Shown here: positions 1 to 9,496 of the stretch, piece by piece
Position numbering within the stretch: position 1 is the first letter of the stretch
How the letters are laid out: each line of letters opens with the position of its first letter
DNA from: Atlanticothrix silvestris CENA357
GTDB taxonomy: Bacteria; Cyanobacteriota; Cyanobacteriia; Cyanobacteriales; Nostocaceae
DNA: 64,000 nt
Direction: 5' to 3'
Assembly (NCBI RefSeq): GCF_016056295.1
Contig: NZ_JAECZB010000016.1
Span: forward strand, 1 to 64,000
Program-made: the position numbers and the translations under genes
The notes under the pieces: generated by a model
What the model saw: the letters and a program-made list of their open reading frames with translations, nothing else
The model's database searches: none
Told to the model about the DNA's origin: nothing

Positions 1-279
1 CTGATTTTATTAATTGCTATCGCCTATACTTGTGCTGTTTTAGCAGGTCGTAACTCTCGTCAAATGGGATTACAAAAATATATTGGTCGTCTGAAGGAAT
101 TAAACCGACTACATCGCCGACATAGCGCATTTTGGGTTGGTTTGTATGGCCAATTATGGGTGGGTGCAATGGAGTTTTGGGCTGATTTAGCTCATGATTT
201 AATGCGTTTAAAGCCCAGTAAACTACCCTATTTTCGCAAGGGTCTACGTGCTATGTCTCTTATCCAGTCTGCTTTGTAG
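1..279 (+). CDS. Transposase C-terminal end, IS4-like (cut by window edge)
   Basis: The frame is open from base 1 to a TAG stop, giving about 92 residues without the true start. The hydrophobic stretch LLIAIAYTCAVLAG followed by a basic Arg/Lys-rich tail resembles the last segment of IS4-family DDE transposases common in cyanobacteria. The catalytic residues lie outside the window, so whether the element is intact cannot be judged. An alternative is another DDE family with a similar C-terminus. Confidence 0.55.
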   Translation: MILLIAIAYTCAVLAGRNSRQMGLQKYIGRLKELNRLHRRHSAFWVGLYGQLWVGAMEFWADLAHDLMRLKPSKLPYFRKGLRAMSLIQSAL

Positions 280-562
280 CTTCTTTGTCACCCCTTCAGG
301 TCTTTTGGTTGCAGTTTCAATGGAGATACCAACACAACGGGACAGTGAAGAAGTTGTACGAGGGAAAAGATAAAACTTCCCGCTTCTTGACATCCAGCTA
401 TGCCAGTTGTTTAATTGAGTGCTGTAGAATCCCTCTACATGATTGATACAGCGCTCAACAGAGTTCAGTTAAGGCTCTACAACTGGCTAGAAATGAACAA
501 AACCAAATAGAACCTCAAAAAATGAGAAATGTAGATAGCTGGATTGCTGTATAGTTTCAGTT
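280..562. other. Intergenic region, IS right flank and kinase leader
   Basis: About 280 bases without a convincing gene. The first part presumably contains the right end of the insertion sequence, but I cannot identify the terminal repeat without its left end. The AT-rich remainder should carry the promoter of the large kinase gene. I see no clear Shine-Dalgarno immediately before the ATG at 563. Confidence 0.4.
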
Positions 563-3500
563 ATGCCAGATTATACTCCCAAGAGTTGCTCTATGATTGC
601 TCTACCTGGTATTGCCATCCAAGACAAGATATACGAAAGTTCTAATTCTCTGGTTTATCGGGGCATTAGAGAGGATGGAGTAGCGATCATCGTAAAAATA
701 CTCAAACAAGATTATCCCTCACCTCAAGAACTAACCCGCTACAGACAGGAATATAAAATTACCCGCTCCCTAAATCTGGAAGGAGTTATCAAGGCATACA
801 GCCAGCAGGACTATAAACGCACTCTGGTGATTATCTTAGAAGATTTTGGGGGAGAGTCCCTAGAGCAATGGATGCACAAGCGCCCAGATATATTCTGCCC
901 CATGCCTTTATCCACTTTTCTTGGTCTTGCGATCGCCCTCACCGACATTCTTGGCAGAATCCATGCAGCCAATGTCATTCATAAAGATATTAACCCTGGA
1001 AACATAGTCTTTAATCTGGATACTGGCGTTGTCAAAATTATTGACTTTGGGATTGCCACCCGCTTTAACCGCACCAATCCGACGTTCAAAAGTCCCCATG
1101 TGTTAGAAGGCACGCTTGCCTATCTGTCGCCAGAGCAAACCGGGCGGATGAACCGAATGCTCGACTATCGCACCGATTTCTACTCACTGGGCGTAACCTT
1201 CTACGAACTGTTAACTGGACAGCTACCGTTCCCCACTCAAGACATCCTGGAGCTAGTTCATTGCCATATTGCCAAACCGCCGATTCCTGTGCATGAATTG
1301 AACGCCACGATTCCCAAACCCATTTCAGGCATAATTTTGAAGTTGATGGCGAAAAATGCGGAGGATCGCTATCAAAGTGCCTGGGGCATCAAAGCGGATC
1401 TAGAACACTGCGCCGGGCAACTGGCAGAAATGGGTCAGATCAACGCCATGTCGTTGGGACTGCAAGATGTTTCAGAACAGTTTTGCATTCCTCAGAAACT
1501 GTATGGACGAGAAGCCCAGACTAAAGCATTATTGGCGGCGTTTGACAGAGTGGTTAGAAAAGAGACGTTTGGCGAAAATTGTCAACTAGAGTCAGGCATA
1601 GAAAATGCTCAATTCAATGTCGAACTCATGCTTGTTGCTGGTTACGCTGGCGTTGGCAAAACAGCATTGGTGCAAGAACTCTATAAACCCATCACAGCAA
1701 AGCACGGCTATTTCATATCAGGTAAATTTGACCAATTCAGGCGCAATATTCCTTACAGCGCCATTGTGGATGCCCTGCAAAAGTTGGTGCAGCAACTTCT
1801 GGGGGAACCGGATGAGCAAGTGCAACAGTGGCGATCGCGTCTACTCACTGCTTTGGCAAGCAACGGACAAATTATCATAGATGTCATTCCCGAAGTTGAG
1901 TTCATTATTGGCAAGCAGCCACCTGTGTCCGAAGTTGGAGCAACAGAAGCACAGAATCGCTTCAATCTCACGTTTCAAAAATTTGTGCGGGCGTTTTGTG
2001 CAAAAGAGCATCCCCTGGTCATTTTCTTAGACGATCTACAGTGGGTCGATTCTGCGACGTTGAAGTTAATTGAACTCATATTGCTTGACGAGCAAACTCA
2101 ATCTCTGTTTTTGATCGGAGCCTATCGAGATCATGAAGTGTCTCCAACGCATTCATTAATTTTGATGCTGGAGAGCTTGCGAAAGCAGGGAGCAGTACTT
2201 CAGGAAATCATCCTGACCCCCTTAACGCTGGAACCGTTGAGTCAACTGATAGCTGAGACATTACATCGCAATCCTGATACCGTTCGTTCCTTAGCCCAAG
2301 TCGTGTTGCGTAAAACCGAGGGCAACCCTTTCTTTGTTGGTGAATTTTTGAAGCTGCTGCATAGCGAAAACCTGTTAACCTTTGATGCCCAACAGGTGAG
2401 TTGGCAGTGGAACTTAACTGAGATTGAAGCTCAAGATATCACCGATAATGTGGTGGAGTTACTGCTGCGTCAGTTGCAGAAATTGTCGGAAGCAACACAG
2501 CAAGTTCTCTCCATCGCTGCTTGTGTTGGGTCTGAGTTTGATTTAGGAACGTTGGCGATCGTTTGCGAAAAATCACCGAAAGCAATTTTCCAGGATCTAC
2601 TAGCAGTAATACAAGCGGGATTAATTCAACCTCTATCTGAATTAGACGAAAACTTGTTAGTTCAAGACTACAAGTTTCTGCACGATCGCGTTCAGCAAGC
2701 GGCTTATGCTTTGATTGATGAATCGCAGAAACAGGTTGTTCATCTCCAAATCGGTGGCAATTTGCTCGAAAAAACTTCACCAGAGCAACGATCCGATCGG
2801 TTGTTTGAAATCATCGATCATCTCAATCAAGGACTTGAGCTAGTCACTGCTCGATCAGAACGAACTGAAATTGCCAGACTGAATTTAATGGCAGGACAGA
2901 AAGCAAAGGCAGCAACGGCTTATGAAGCAGCTTTTAAGTATTTCACTACAGGGCTTAAACTCCTCAATTCAGAGAGTTGGCAGAGTGAGTATGACCTTAC
3001 CTTAGCGCTGTATTCAGAAGCAGCAGAAGCGGCGTATCTCCAGGGTCGCTTTGATGAGATGGAACAGTTGGTAGAAGTGGTACTCGATCGTGCCAAAACA
3101 GTGGTTGACAAAGTGCAGGCTTACGATAGCAGAATTCAAGGACATTCGTCACAGGGCAACCTGAAAGAAACACTAAAAACTGGTTTGGAAGCGTTAAAGC
3201 TCTTGGGAATAGATTTAATAGAAAATCCAAGTCAGGCAGATATTCAAAGGGAATTGGAGTCAACGGCTGCACTACTCGCCCAACGAGAAATCGAAGACTT
3301 GAGTAATTTACCAGAGGTGGCTGCACCAGAACCACTGGCAGCTATAACAATCCTATCGAATATGGGATCTGCTGCATTTATAACGTTACCAGCACTGTGG
3401 ATACTGATTATATGCAAAACGGTAAATTTATCAATCAACTACGGTAATGCTGTCTGGTCACCGCTGTATTATGCTGCCTACGGATTTGTTCTATGTGGAG

Positions 3501-6500
3501 TTGTTCAAGACATTGAACTCGGCTATAAATTTGGTCAATTGGCTCTTACCTCGGCAGAACGATTGAATACCAAAAAAGGCAAGGCTAGAGCATTACAGTT
3601 ATTTAGTGAGCATGTTATGCAATGGAAAGTACATCTTAAGGAGCCGATACCACTGCTGGTTGAGGCTTATCAGGAAGGAGTGGAAACCGGAGACTTTGAA
3701 TCTGCTGGTTATGCTGCATATTACGTGTGCCATAACTCATTTTTTGCTGGAGAGGAACTTACTCAACTGGAACAAAAAACAGTAATTTACAGCAAAGCGA
3801 TCGACCGAATTAGACGAGAAAGTCCCTCGAATTGGCTGACAATATTGCGGCAGACTATTCTTAATTTGTTAGATAGGTCTCTTAATCCCAGTCGCTTAGT
3901 TGGTCGGGTGTGTAATGAAGAGGAGGCGTTATCACACGCTATTGCAGTTAAAGATGGAACTGTAATTCAAATACTCTATTTACACAAAGTCATGTTGTGT
4001 TATCTATTTGAAGAACACCATCAAGCTGAACAAACTGCTATTTTGGCAAGGCAACATTTTGAAGAGGTGTCAGCAATAACGATTCTACCTATATTCTGTT
4101 TCTATCATTCTCTAGCGCTTTTGAGCCTATCGCTCGATGCTTTAAACTCTGAAAAAGTAGCTTGGTTAAACTGTGTTAACACCAACCAAGAAAAGATGCA
4201 AAAATGGGCAGAACACGCCCCGATGAATTATATACATAAATTTCATCTGGTTGAAGCAGAGAAAGCGCGAGTCTCAGGGCAATTCTTTGAGGCTGAAGAG
4301 TTTTATGAACGGGCGATCGCAGGTGCTAATGAAAATGAGTATATCCAGGAAGAAGCATTAGCTTATGAATTAGCGGCTAAACATTATCTGGCGCGAGGTC
4401 GAGAAAAAATTGCTCAAACCTACATGAAAGAGGCGCACTATTGCTACGATCGCTGGGGCGCGATCGCTAAAGTTAAAGACTTAGAAACTCGCTATCCACA
4501 ATTCTTTCCTCAGTCGTCTAGAGCCGCTTCCACATCAATTCCTATTACTGCTGAAACTATCACTAATCCCTTCCATACTGCTTTCGATTTAGCAGCAGTG
4601 ATGAAAGCTTCACAGGCGATTTCTCGTGAAATTGAACTGAAGCAATTGCTGCGATCGCTGATGCAAACTTTAATTGAGAATGCTGGCGCACAAACCGGAT
4701 ATCTGATTTTAGAAAACTCAGGAGAATGGTCGATTGAAGCGGCTTGTGAACTCAATGCCGATGAGAATGCTTGTACGACTCAGGTGTTACAGTCTATTCC
4801 AATTGCCGATCAATTGCCAGAATCAATCATTCACTATGTGATTCGGAGTCTTGAGCCTGTCACCTTAAATGATGCGACTCGTGAAGGTGCTTTTATTAAT
4901 GAGCCATACATTCAACAGAACCAGCCTCAATCTATTTTCTGTTTGCCGCTGCTGAATCAAGCTAAGCTGGTCGGTGTATTGTATTTAGAAAATCGATTAG
5001 CAACTGGAGTATTTACACCAGAGCGATCGCAGGTCTTGCAGCTATTATCGACTCAAGCCGCGATCGCCATCGAAAATGCCAACCTTTACTCAGAACTGCA
5101 AGCTAAGGAAAGCAAGATCGCCCAGTTTCTTGAAGCGATTCCAGTGGGAATTGCGATCGTGGATGCGACGGGTTGCCCTTACTATACCAACCAATGCGGC
5201 AATCAACTCACGGGCAAAGAAACTGATCCTTCCATCGCACCGGAGCAGATATCAGAGGCTTATCAGCTTTATGTAGCGGGAACGGATCAAATCTATCCAG
5301 CGGAGAGCTTGCCTATTGTGCGGGCATTAAGGGGCGAACGCATTAGGACTGAAGATATAGAAATTCGTCGAGATCAGGTCTCAATTCTAATTGAGGCACG
5401 GGGAACACCAGTTTTTGATCAACAAGGCAATATCACTTATGCGATCGCAACCTTCCAGGACATTACGGAGCGCAAACAAGCCGAGAAACTCCTAGCCGAC
5501 TACAACTGCACTTTAGAGCAACAGGTTGCAGAACGAACTGCTGCGTTACGACAAAGTGAGGCCAAGTTCCGAGCTATCTTTGAAAACTCGCAGGTCGGCA
5601 TTTTCCGAAACCGCATCTCAGATGGATTAATTCTCGATGCCAATCAATGCTTTGCAGAGCTGCTTGGCTTTGATTCACCCCAAGAGATCATTGGGCTGGA
5701 ACACACCATAGGCTATTGGGTCAATCCCAGCGATCGCCAATACGCTATTGAGGTGATGAAGCGGGATGGGGAACTGCGAAGCCATGAAGCACAGCTGCGA
5801 AAACGAGATGGGACGGTTTTCTGGGGACTTACCTCTTCTTATCTGAATGCAGCCAATGGATACGTCGAAGGGGTGATTGCGGATATTAGCGATCGCAAAC
5901 AGGCAGAAGTTGCTCTACAAATAAGTGAAGAACGACTACGCTTGGCATTAACCGCTTCAAATCAAGGACTTTACGATCTCAACATCGAAACTGAAGAAGT
6001 TGTGGTTAACCCAGAATACGCTTTAATGCTGGGCTACGATCCAGCAACATTTCATGTGACCAAATCTAGCTGGATTGAGAGTTTGCATCCTGACGATAGA
6101 GAATCAGTGCTTGCAGTTTACCATGCTTGTATTACTGGAGAAGTCCCCAGCTATCAAGCAGAGTATCGCCATCGTACCCAGGATGGTCAGTGGAAATGGA
6201 CTCTTGCTGTCGGCAAAATTGTTACCTGGAATGAATTCGGTGAACCCATCCGAGCGTTGGGAGTTGTTACGGATATCGATGATCGCAAACAAGCAGAAGA
6301 AGCCCTACAAGCCTCAGAGACAAAGCTACGGACTCTAATTGAGGCAATTCCTGATCCATTATTTGTACTGTCTGCTGAAGGGCGACTCCTTGAAATAATG
6401 GTACTGGAACCAGATCTGCTATGGCAACCCTATGAGGAGATGATTGGTAAAACCATGCATCAAATCGGAAAGGAACAAGCTGATGAATTTCTAGGTTATA

Positions 6501-7273
6501 TTCAGCAGGTGCTGAGAACCCAACAAATCCTCACGGTCGAGTACAGTCTGTTTCTAAATGGACGAGAAGCCTGGTTTTCGGCTCGCATTGCTCCAATCGG
6601 TCACGACCAGGTGATTTGGCTGGCGCGAGATATTACGGCGCTGAAGCAAGCAGAAGAAGCCTCAATTTTAGAGGAGCGCAACCGTATGGCACGCGAAATT
6701 CACGACACACTCGCTCAGGCGTTTACAGGCATTCTGGCTCAGGCGGGAGCGGCAAAACAGGTGCTAACGGATGATGTAGAAGCAACTCAGGCACACCTGG
6801 ATCTGATCAAAGAATTGGCACGAACTGGACTGACTGAAGCGCGGCGATCGGTTGTCGCGCTCCGTCCTCAGCTTCTGGAGGAGAGCAGTTTACAGAGCGC
6901 TCTACACCGTCTCGTCGCTCAAATCAGAGCTGCCGCAATGGATACCACTCTATATTATGAGACTGAGGGTACAGTGTATTCTCTACCGGCTGAAGTCGAG
7001 AGTAACCTACTGCGAATGGGGCAGGAAGCATTAACCAATGCAATTAGACACGCCAATGCTGACGAAATCCGAGTGTTGCTAGTCTATGATCGCGATCGGT
7101 TTTGCTTGCGCGTGAGAGACAATGGACAGGGCTTTGGAGTTGGGAGTATTCCAGCCTCTGAGGGTTTTGGCTTACTCGGCATGAGCGAACGAGCAGAGCG
7201 CATCGGCGCACAACTCACGATTAGAAGTCAACCTGGACAAGGAACAGAAATTATTGTCACCGTCAACCCTTGA
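563..7273 (+). CDS. Giant hybrid Ser/Thr kinase-ATPase-GAF-PAS-histidine kinase
   Basis: A 2236-residue multidomain signalling protein. The order is: a protein kinase domain (about residues 14-275, with KILK lysine, HKD catalytic loop and DFG); a STAND/AAA-type ATPase (Walker A GYAGVGKTAL near 360, Walker B VIFLDDLQWVD near 485); a long helical region; a GAF domain (about 1340-1510); and four PAS domains (about 1515-2030). At the C-terminus are a NarL-type dimerisation/phosphoacceptor segment (MAREIHDTLAQ near 2041) and an HATPase (EALTNAIRHAN, DNGQGFG). It lacks membrane segments, so it is probably cytoplasmic. The response regulator that follows starts at the next base, which implies a two-component pair. 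This multi-kinase architecture is typical of filamentous cyanobacteria. The stimulus is unknown. Confidence 0.93.
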   Translation: MPDYTPKSCSMIALPGIAIQDKIYESSNSLVYRGIREDGVAIIVKILKQDYPSPQELTRYRQEYKITRSLNLEGVIKAYSQQDYKRTLVIILEDFGGESLEQWMHKRPDIFCPMPLSTFLGLAIALTDILGRIHAANVIHKDINPGNIVFNLDTGVVKIIDFGIATRFNRTNPTFKSPHVLEGTLAYLSPEQTGRMNRMLDYRTDFYSLGVTFYELLTGQLPFPTQDILELVHCHIAKPPIPVHELNATIPKPISGIILKLMAKNAEDRYQSAWGIKADLEHCAGQLAEMGQINAMSLGLQDVSEQFCIPQKLYGREAQTKALLAAFDRVVRKETFGENCQLESGIENAQFNVELMLVAGYAGVGKTALVQELYKPITAKHGYFISGKFDQFRRNIPYSAIVDALQKLVQQLLGEPDEQVQQWRSRLLTALASNGQIIIDVIPEVEFIIGKQPPVSEVGATEAQNRFNLTFQKFVRAFCAKEHPLVIFLDDLQWVDSATLKLIELILLDEQTQSLFLIGAYRDHEVSPTHSLILMLESLRKQGAVLQEIILTPLTLEPLSQLIAETLHRNPDTVRSLAQVVLRKTEGNPFFVGEFLKLLHSENLLTFDAQQVSWQWNLTEIEAQDITDNVVELLLRQLQKLSEATQQVLSIAACVGSEFDLGTLAIVCEKSPKAIFQDLLAVIQAGLIQPLSELDENLLVQDYKFLHDRVQQAAYALIDESQKQVVHLQIGGNLLEKTSPEQRSDRLFEIIDHLNQGLELVTARSERTEIARLNLMAGQKAKAATAYEAAFKYFTTGLKLLNSESWQSEYDLTLALYSEAAEAAYLQGRFDEMEQLVEVVLDRAKTVVDKVQAYDSRIQGHSSQGNLKETLKTGLEALKLLGIDLIENPSQADIQRELESTAALLAQREIEDLSNLPEVAAPEPLAAITILSNMGSAAFITLPALWILIICKTVNLSINYGNAVWSPLYYAAYGFVLCGVVQDIELGYKFGQLALTSAERLNTKKGKARALQLFSEHVMQWKVHLKEPIPLLVEAYQEGVETGDFESAGYAAYYVCHNSFFAGEELTQLEQKTVIYSKAIDRIRRESPSNWLTILRQTILNLLDRSLNPSRLVGRVCNEEEALSHAIAVKDGTVIQILYLHKVMLCYLFEEHHQAEQTAILARQHFEEVSAITILPIFCFYHSLALLSLSLDALNSEKVAWLNCVNTNQEKMQKWAEHAPMNYIHKFHLVEAEKARVSGQFFEAEEFYERAIAGANENEYIQEEALAYELAAKHYLARGREKIAQTYMKEAHYCYDRWGAIAKVKDLETRYPQFFPQSSRAASTSIPITAETITNPFHTAFDLAAVMKASQAISREIELKQLLRSLMQTLIENAGAQTGYLILENSGEWSIEAACELNADENACTTQVLQSIPIADQLPESIIHYVIRSLEPVTLNDATREGAFINEPYIQQNQPQSIFCLPLLNQAKLVGVLYLENRLATGVFTPERSQVLQLLSTQAAIAIENANLYSELQAKESKIAQFLEAIPVGIAIVDATGCPYYTNQCGNQLTGKETDPSIAPEQISEAYQLYVAGTDQIYPAESLPIVRALRGERIRTEDIEIRRDQVSILIEARGTPVFDQQGNITYAIATFQDITERKQAEKLLADYNCTLEQQVAERTAALRQSEAKFRAIFENSQVGIFRNRISDGLILDANQCFAELLGFDSPQEIIGLEHTIGYWVNPSDRQYAIEVMKRDGELRSHEAQLRKRDGTVFWGLTSSYLNAANGYVEGVIADISDRKQAEVALQISEERLRLALTASNQGLYDLNIETEEVVVNPEYALMLGYDPATFHVTKSSWIESLHPDDRESVLAVYHACITGEVPSYQAEYRHRTQDGQWKWTLAVGKIVTWNEFGEPIRALGVVTDIDDRKQAEEALQASETKLRTLIEAIPDPLFVLSAEGRLLEIMVLEPDLLWQPYEEMIGKTMHQIGKEQADEFLGYIQQVLRTQQILTVEYSLFLNGREAWFSARIAPIGHDQVIWLARDITALKQAEEASILEERNRMAREIHDTLAQAFTGILAQAGAAKQVLTDDVEATQAHLDLIKELARTGLTEARRSVVALRPQLLEESSLQSALHRLVAQIRAAAMDTTLYYETEGTVYSLPAEVESNLLRMGQEALTNAIRHANADEIRVLLVYDRDRFCLRVRDNGQGFGVGSIPASEGFGLLGMSERAERIGAQLTIRSQPGQGTEIIVTVNP

Positions 7274-7915
7274 GTGAGCATTACAATGAGCCAAGCTACG
7301 ACCATTCGGGTTCTGATTGCGGACGATCACGCCATTTTTCGGCAAGGATTAGCCACGATTATCAACCGTGATCCAGATATGCAGGTGATTGCACAAGCCG
7401 AAAATGGGGAACAGGCGATCGCCGCCTTTCGGGAACACCAACCAGATGTAACGCTAATGGATCTGCGAATGCCTGAAGTGGAAGGAGTTGCCGCCATTGG
7501 TGCAATTTGTGCGATCGTTAAATCTGCTCGGATTATTGTACTGACCACGTATGATAGTGACGAAGATATTTACCGGGGATTGCAGGCAGGCGCAAAAGGA
7601 TACCTGTTGAAAGAAACTGAACCGGACGAGCTTCTGAATGCCATTCGTACCGTTCATCGGGGTCAGAAGTATATTCCGCCCGATGTGGGAGCAAAGTTGG
7701 TACAGCGGCTCAGCAATCCAGAACTGAGTGAACGAGAACTAGAAGTACTACGCTCACTGGCGCAGGGAATGAGTAATGCCGAGATTGCGGCGGCTTTGAG
7801 TATCGGTGAAGGTACTGTTAAATCTCATGTTAATCGGATTTTGAATAAGTTAGATGTCAGCGATCGTACCCAAGCTGTGATTGTTGCCGTTAAGCGCGGC
7901 ATTGTCAGTTTGTAG
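7274..7915 (+). CDS. NarL/FixJ-family response regulator
   Basis: A receiver domain (acidic pair in LIADDH, phosphoacceptor Asp in LMDLRMP, Thr in VLTTYD, Lys in GYLLKE) is followed by a LuxR-type helix-turn-helix (LSERELEVLRSLAQG, then GTVKSHVNRILNKLDV). The GTG start at 7274 directly follows the kinase stop codon; an in-frame ATG at 7286 is an alternative. Either way translation is coupled to the sensor kinase, its likely phosphodonor. A diverged second copy of the last 34 codons plus downstream sequence lies at 9176-9427, evidence of an ancestral duplication of this locus. Confidence 0.92.
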   Translation: MSITMSQATTIRVLIADDHAIFRQGLATIINRDPDMQVIAQAENGEQAIAAFREHQPDVTLMDLRMPEVEGVAAIGAICAIVKSARIIVLTTYDSDEDIYRGLQAGAKGYLLKETEPDELLNAIRTVHRGQKYIPPDVGAKLVQRLSNPELSERELEVLRSLAQGMSNAEIAAALSIGEGTVKSHVNRILNKLDVSDRTQAVIVAVKRGIVSL

Positions 7916-8064
7916 GATGTACTTTCGATCAGATTCGGATTCTAACTTAAGTTATAGCTAGCCTTCTACTTTGCGATGGCACGGTTACTCTATCAATTTG
8001 TACTGTAAAAATTTTAACTTGGTATAGACGACAGCTTGAAGGCGATCTCCTATATTGAACTTAT
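7813..8064 (+). repeat. 252-bp direct duplication, copy A (regulator 3' end and downstream)
   Basis: This segment covers the last codons of the response regulator plus about 150 bp of downstream sequence. It aligns without gaps to 9176-9427, both copies being 252 bp with scattered substitutions. The copies are separated by the cysteine hydrolase gene, a MITE and an unidentified segment. Confidence 0.9.
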
Positions 8065-8157
8065 TCCGAAAGAAGCTGAGTACTAGAACTGGACACGCCC
8101 AAGATAGCTAGGAAAAAATGACATTGATTGAATTTGAATGAAAAAGGAGACAAACCC

Positions 8158-8835
8158 ATGAGCAACACCATTGACACAATGATCGATCCCAACGACGCCG
8201 TGCTGCTGCTGATTGATCATCAGAGCGGACTCTTCCAACTTGTGCGTGACATCGAACTCCCAGTCCTCCGCTCCAATGTCACAGCGCTCGCCAAGATTTC
8301 CCAACTCGCCAAGATTCCGACCTTCACGACTGCTTCGGTGCCCGATGGCCCCAATGGGCCCCTGATTCCCGAAATCCACAAGCACAATCCTGAGGCGGTT
8401 TACATTCCGCGCACAGGACAGATTAACGCCTGGGATAACCCAGCTTGGGTAGATGCTATCGAGAAGACCGGGCGAAAGACTCTCCTCATCGCCGGAACTC
8501 TCACCAGTGTGTGCATGGCGTTTCCGACCCTGAGCGCACTGGCCGCTGGTTACAAGGTCTTCACGATCATTGACGCTTCCGGCAACTGGAGCCAGATGGC
8601 GACCGACCTCACTCTGGCCCGCGTCGTCCAGGCGGGAGCCATGCCCATCGACACTTACGCAGTAATCGGCGAACTCATGAACACGTGGAACCGTCCGGAC
8701 GCAATGGAGTTTGCCACTGTCATGGTTGACCTCATGCCGATTTACCGCGCCCTGATGGAGAGCTATGACAAAGCTCAATCCGTGCAACGAGATGGACTAG
8801 AGACCAAGCTTGATCGGCAAATGGCACCTGTGTAA
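8158..8835 (+). CDS. Isochorismatase-family (YcaC-like) cysteine hydrolase, copy 1
   Basis: A 225-residue cysteine hydrolase. The nucleophile elbow TSVCMAF (Cys near residue 119), the catalytic Asp in LLIDHQSG near residue 20 and the GQINAWDN segment match YcaC-like members of the isochorismatase superfamily, whose natural substrate is usually unknown. I chose the ATG at 8158 because AAAGGAG lies 8-14 bases upstream; an in-frame TTG at 8128 is less likely. The codon third positions are richer in GC than the preceding kinase genes, suggesting acquisition. Two related hydrolases lie at 26026 and 41642. Confidence 0.88.
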   Translation: MSNTIDTMIDPNDAVLLLIDHQSGLFQLVRDIELPVLRSNVTALAKISQLAKIPTFTTASVPDGPNGPLIPEIHKHNPEAVYIPRTGQINAWDNPAWVDAIEKTGRKTLLIAGTLTSVCMAFPTLSALAAGYKVFTIIDASGNWSQMATDLTLARVVQAGAMPIDTYAVIGELMNTWNRPDAMEFATVMVDLMPIYRALMESYDKAQSVQRDGLETKLDRQMAPV

Positions 8836-8900
8836 AAGCATCTAGTTACAACGCGCACGCAAAAAATAAGAGAAGGGAAGGCGAGGGGTTGGTTATCAGT

Positions 8901-9037
8901 CAATACCGTTCAGTTAGAACTAAAAACCTTAAATCGCGTAGGTTGGATTGAGGGACGAAACCCAACATTTTCAAGGATTTGTTGGGTAACGCATTGCCTC
9001 AACCCAACATATAATTATCCTTAAGTGAACCGTATTG
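8901..9037. mobile_element. 137-bp MITE with 10-bp target-site duplication
   Basis: The ends are imperfect inverted repeats (left CAATACCGTTCAGTTAG; the right end reads CAATACGGTTCACTTAA on the minus strand, 14 of 17 matching). Immediately outside both ends stands the direct repeat GGTTATCAGT (8891-8900 and 9038-9047), as expected for target duplication. Inside is a second inverted repeat, GTAGGTTGG...CAACCCAACA, of a kind widespread in cyanobacterial intergenic DNA. It has no coding capacity, so a transposase would be supplied in trans. Confidence 0.85.
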
Positions 9038-9047
9038 GGTTATCAGT

Positions 9048-9175
9048 TCCTCGCCCTGCATTCCCGATAAGAATGTCCGTAACACCCTAGCAAGCGGGCT
9101 AATCGGATCGAGGCAGGTGTTTTTCCTGCCCCTCCTACACCCCACCCATCATGCGGAGCCGCAATGGGCGGCTCA
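9048..9175. other. Unidentified segment with two hairpins
   Basis: About 130 non-coding bases between the MITE target duplication and the duplicated regulator end. It holds two perfect stem-loops: GGCAGG/CCTGCC (9112-9130) and GAGCCGC/GCGGCTC (9156-9174). The second abuts the start of the 252-bp duplication. It could be the end of a decayed mobile element (a group II intron or IS terminus), but I cannot identify it. Confidence 0.4.
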
Positions 9176-9278
9176 TACTGTTAAATCTCATGTCAATCGA
9201 ATTTTGAATAAGTTGGATGTAAGCGATCGCACCCAAGCTGTGATTGTTGCCGTTAAGCGCGGCATTGTAAGTTTGTAG
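9176..9278 (+). pseudogene. Response-regulator 3' fragment (HTH end)
   Basis: Encodes the end of the LuxR-type HTH (TVKSHVNRILNKLDVSDRTQ onward) and the same stop as the regulator at 7274-7915, with mostly silent differences such as GTT/GTC and CGT/CGC. No receiver domain or start is present. It is the coding part of duplication copy B. The silent pattern of differences suggests the copy was under selection before it was truncated. Confidence 0.9.
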
Positions 9279-9427
9279 GATGTACTTTCGATCAAATTCG
9301 GATTCTAACTTAAGTTAGAGCCAGCCTTCTACTCCGCGATGGCATGGTTAATCTATCAATTTGCACTGTAAAAAATTTAACTTGCTATGGGCGACAGCTT
9401 GAAGGCGACCACCTATATTGAATTTAT
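9176..9427 (+). repeat. 252-bp direct duplication, copy B
   Basis: Partner of 7813-8064. Homology begins at TACTGTTAAATC and ends near TTGAATTTAT. Downstream of it the sequence becomes unique and leads into the DsbA-like gene, so the DNA between the copies (hydrolase, MITE, hairpin segment) was probably gained here or the upstream paralogue was deleted. Confidence 0.9.
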
Positions 9428-9496
9428 GCAAACAGTCATGCAAATGGATTGAGCAAGTAAATCGCAAGGCTCCATGCTTGATACAGATGTAGAAAG

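Noticed and set aside
8083-8787. 234-codon minus-strand frame opposite the first cysteine hydrolase
   Set aside because: It mirrors the plus-strand hydrolase, which has the catalytic residues and a ribosome site; no recognisable protein on the minus strand.
9048-9175. Group II intron end
   Set aside because: The GAGCCGC stem is reminiscent of intron domains, but no domain V consensus or reverse transcriptase is nearby.
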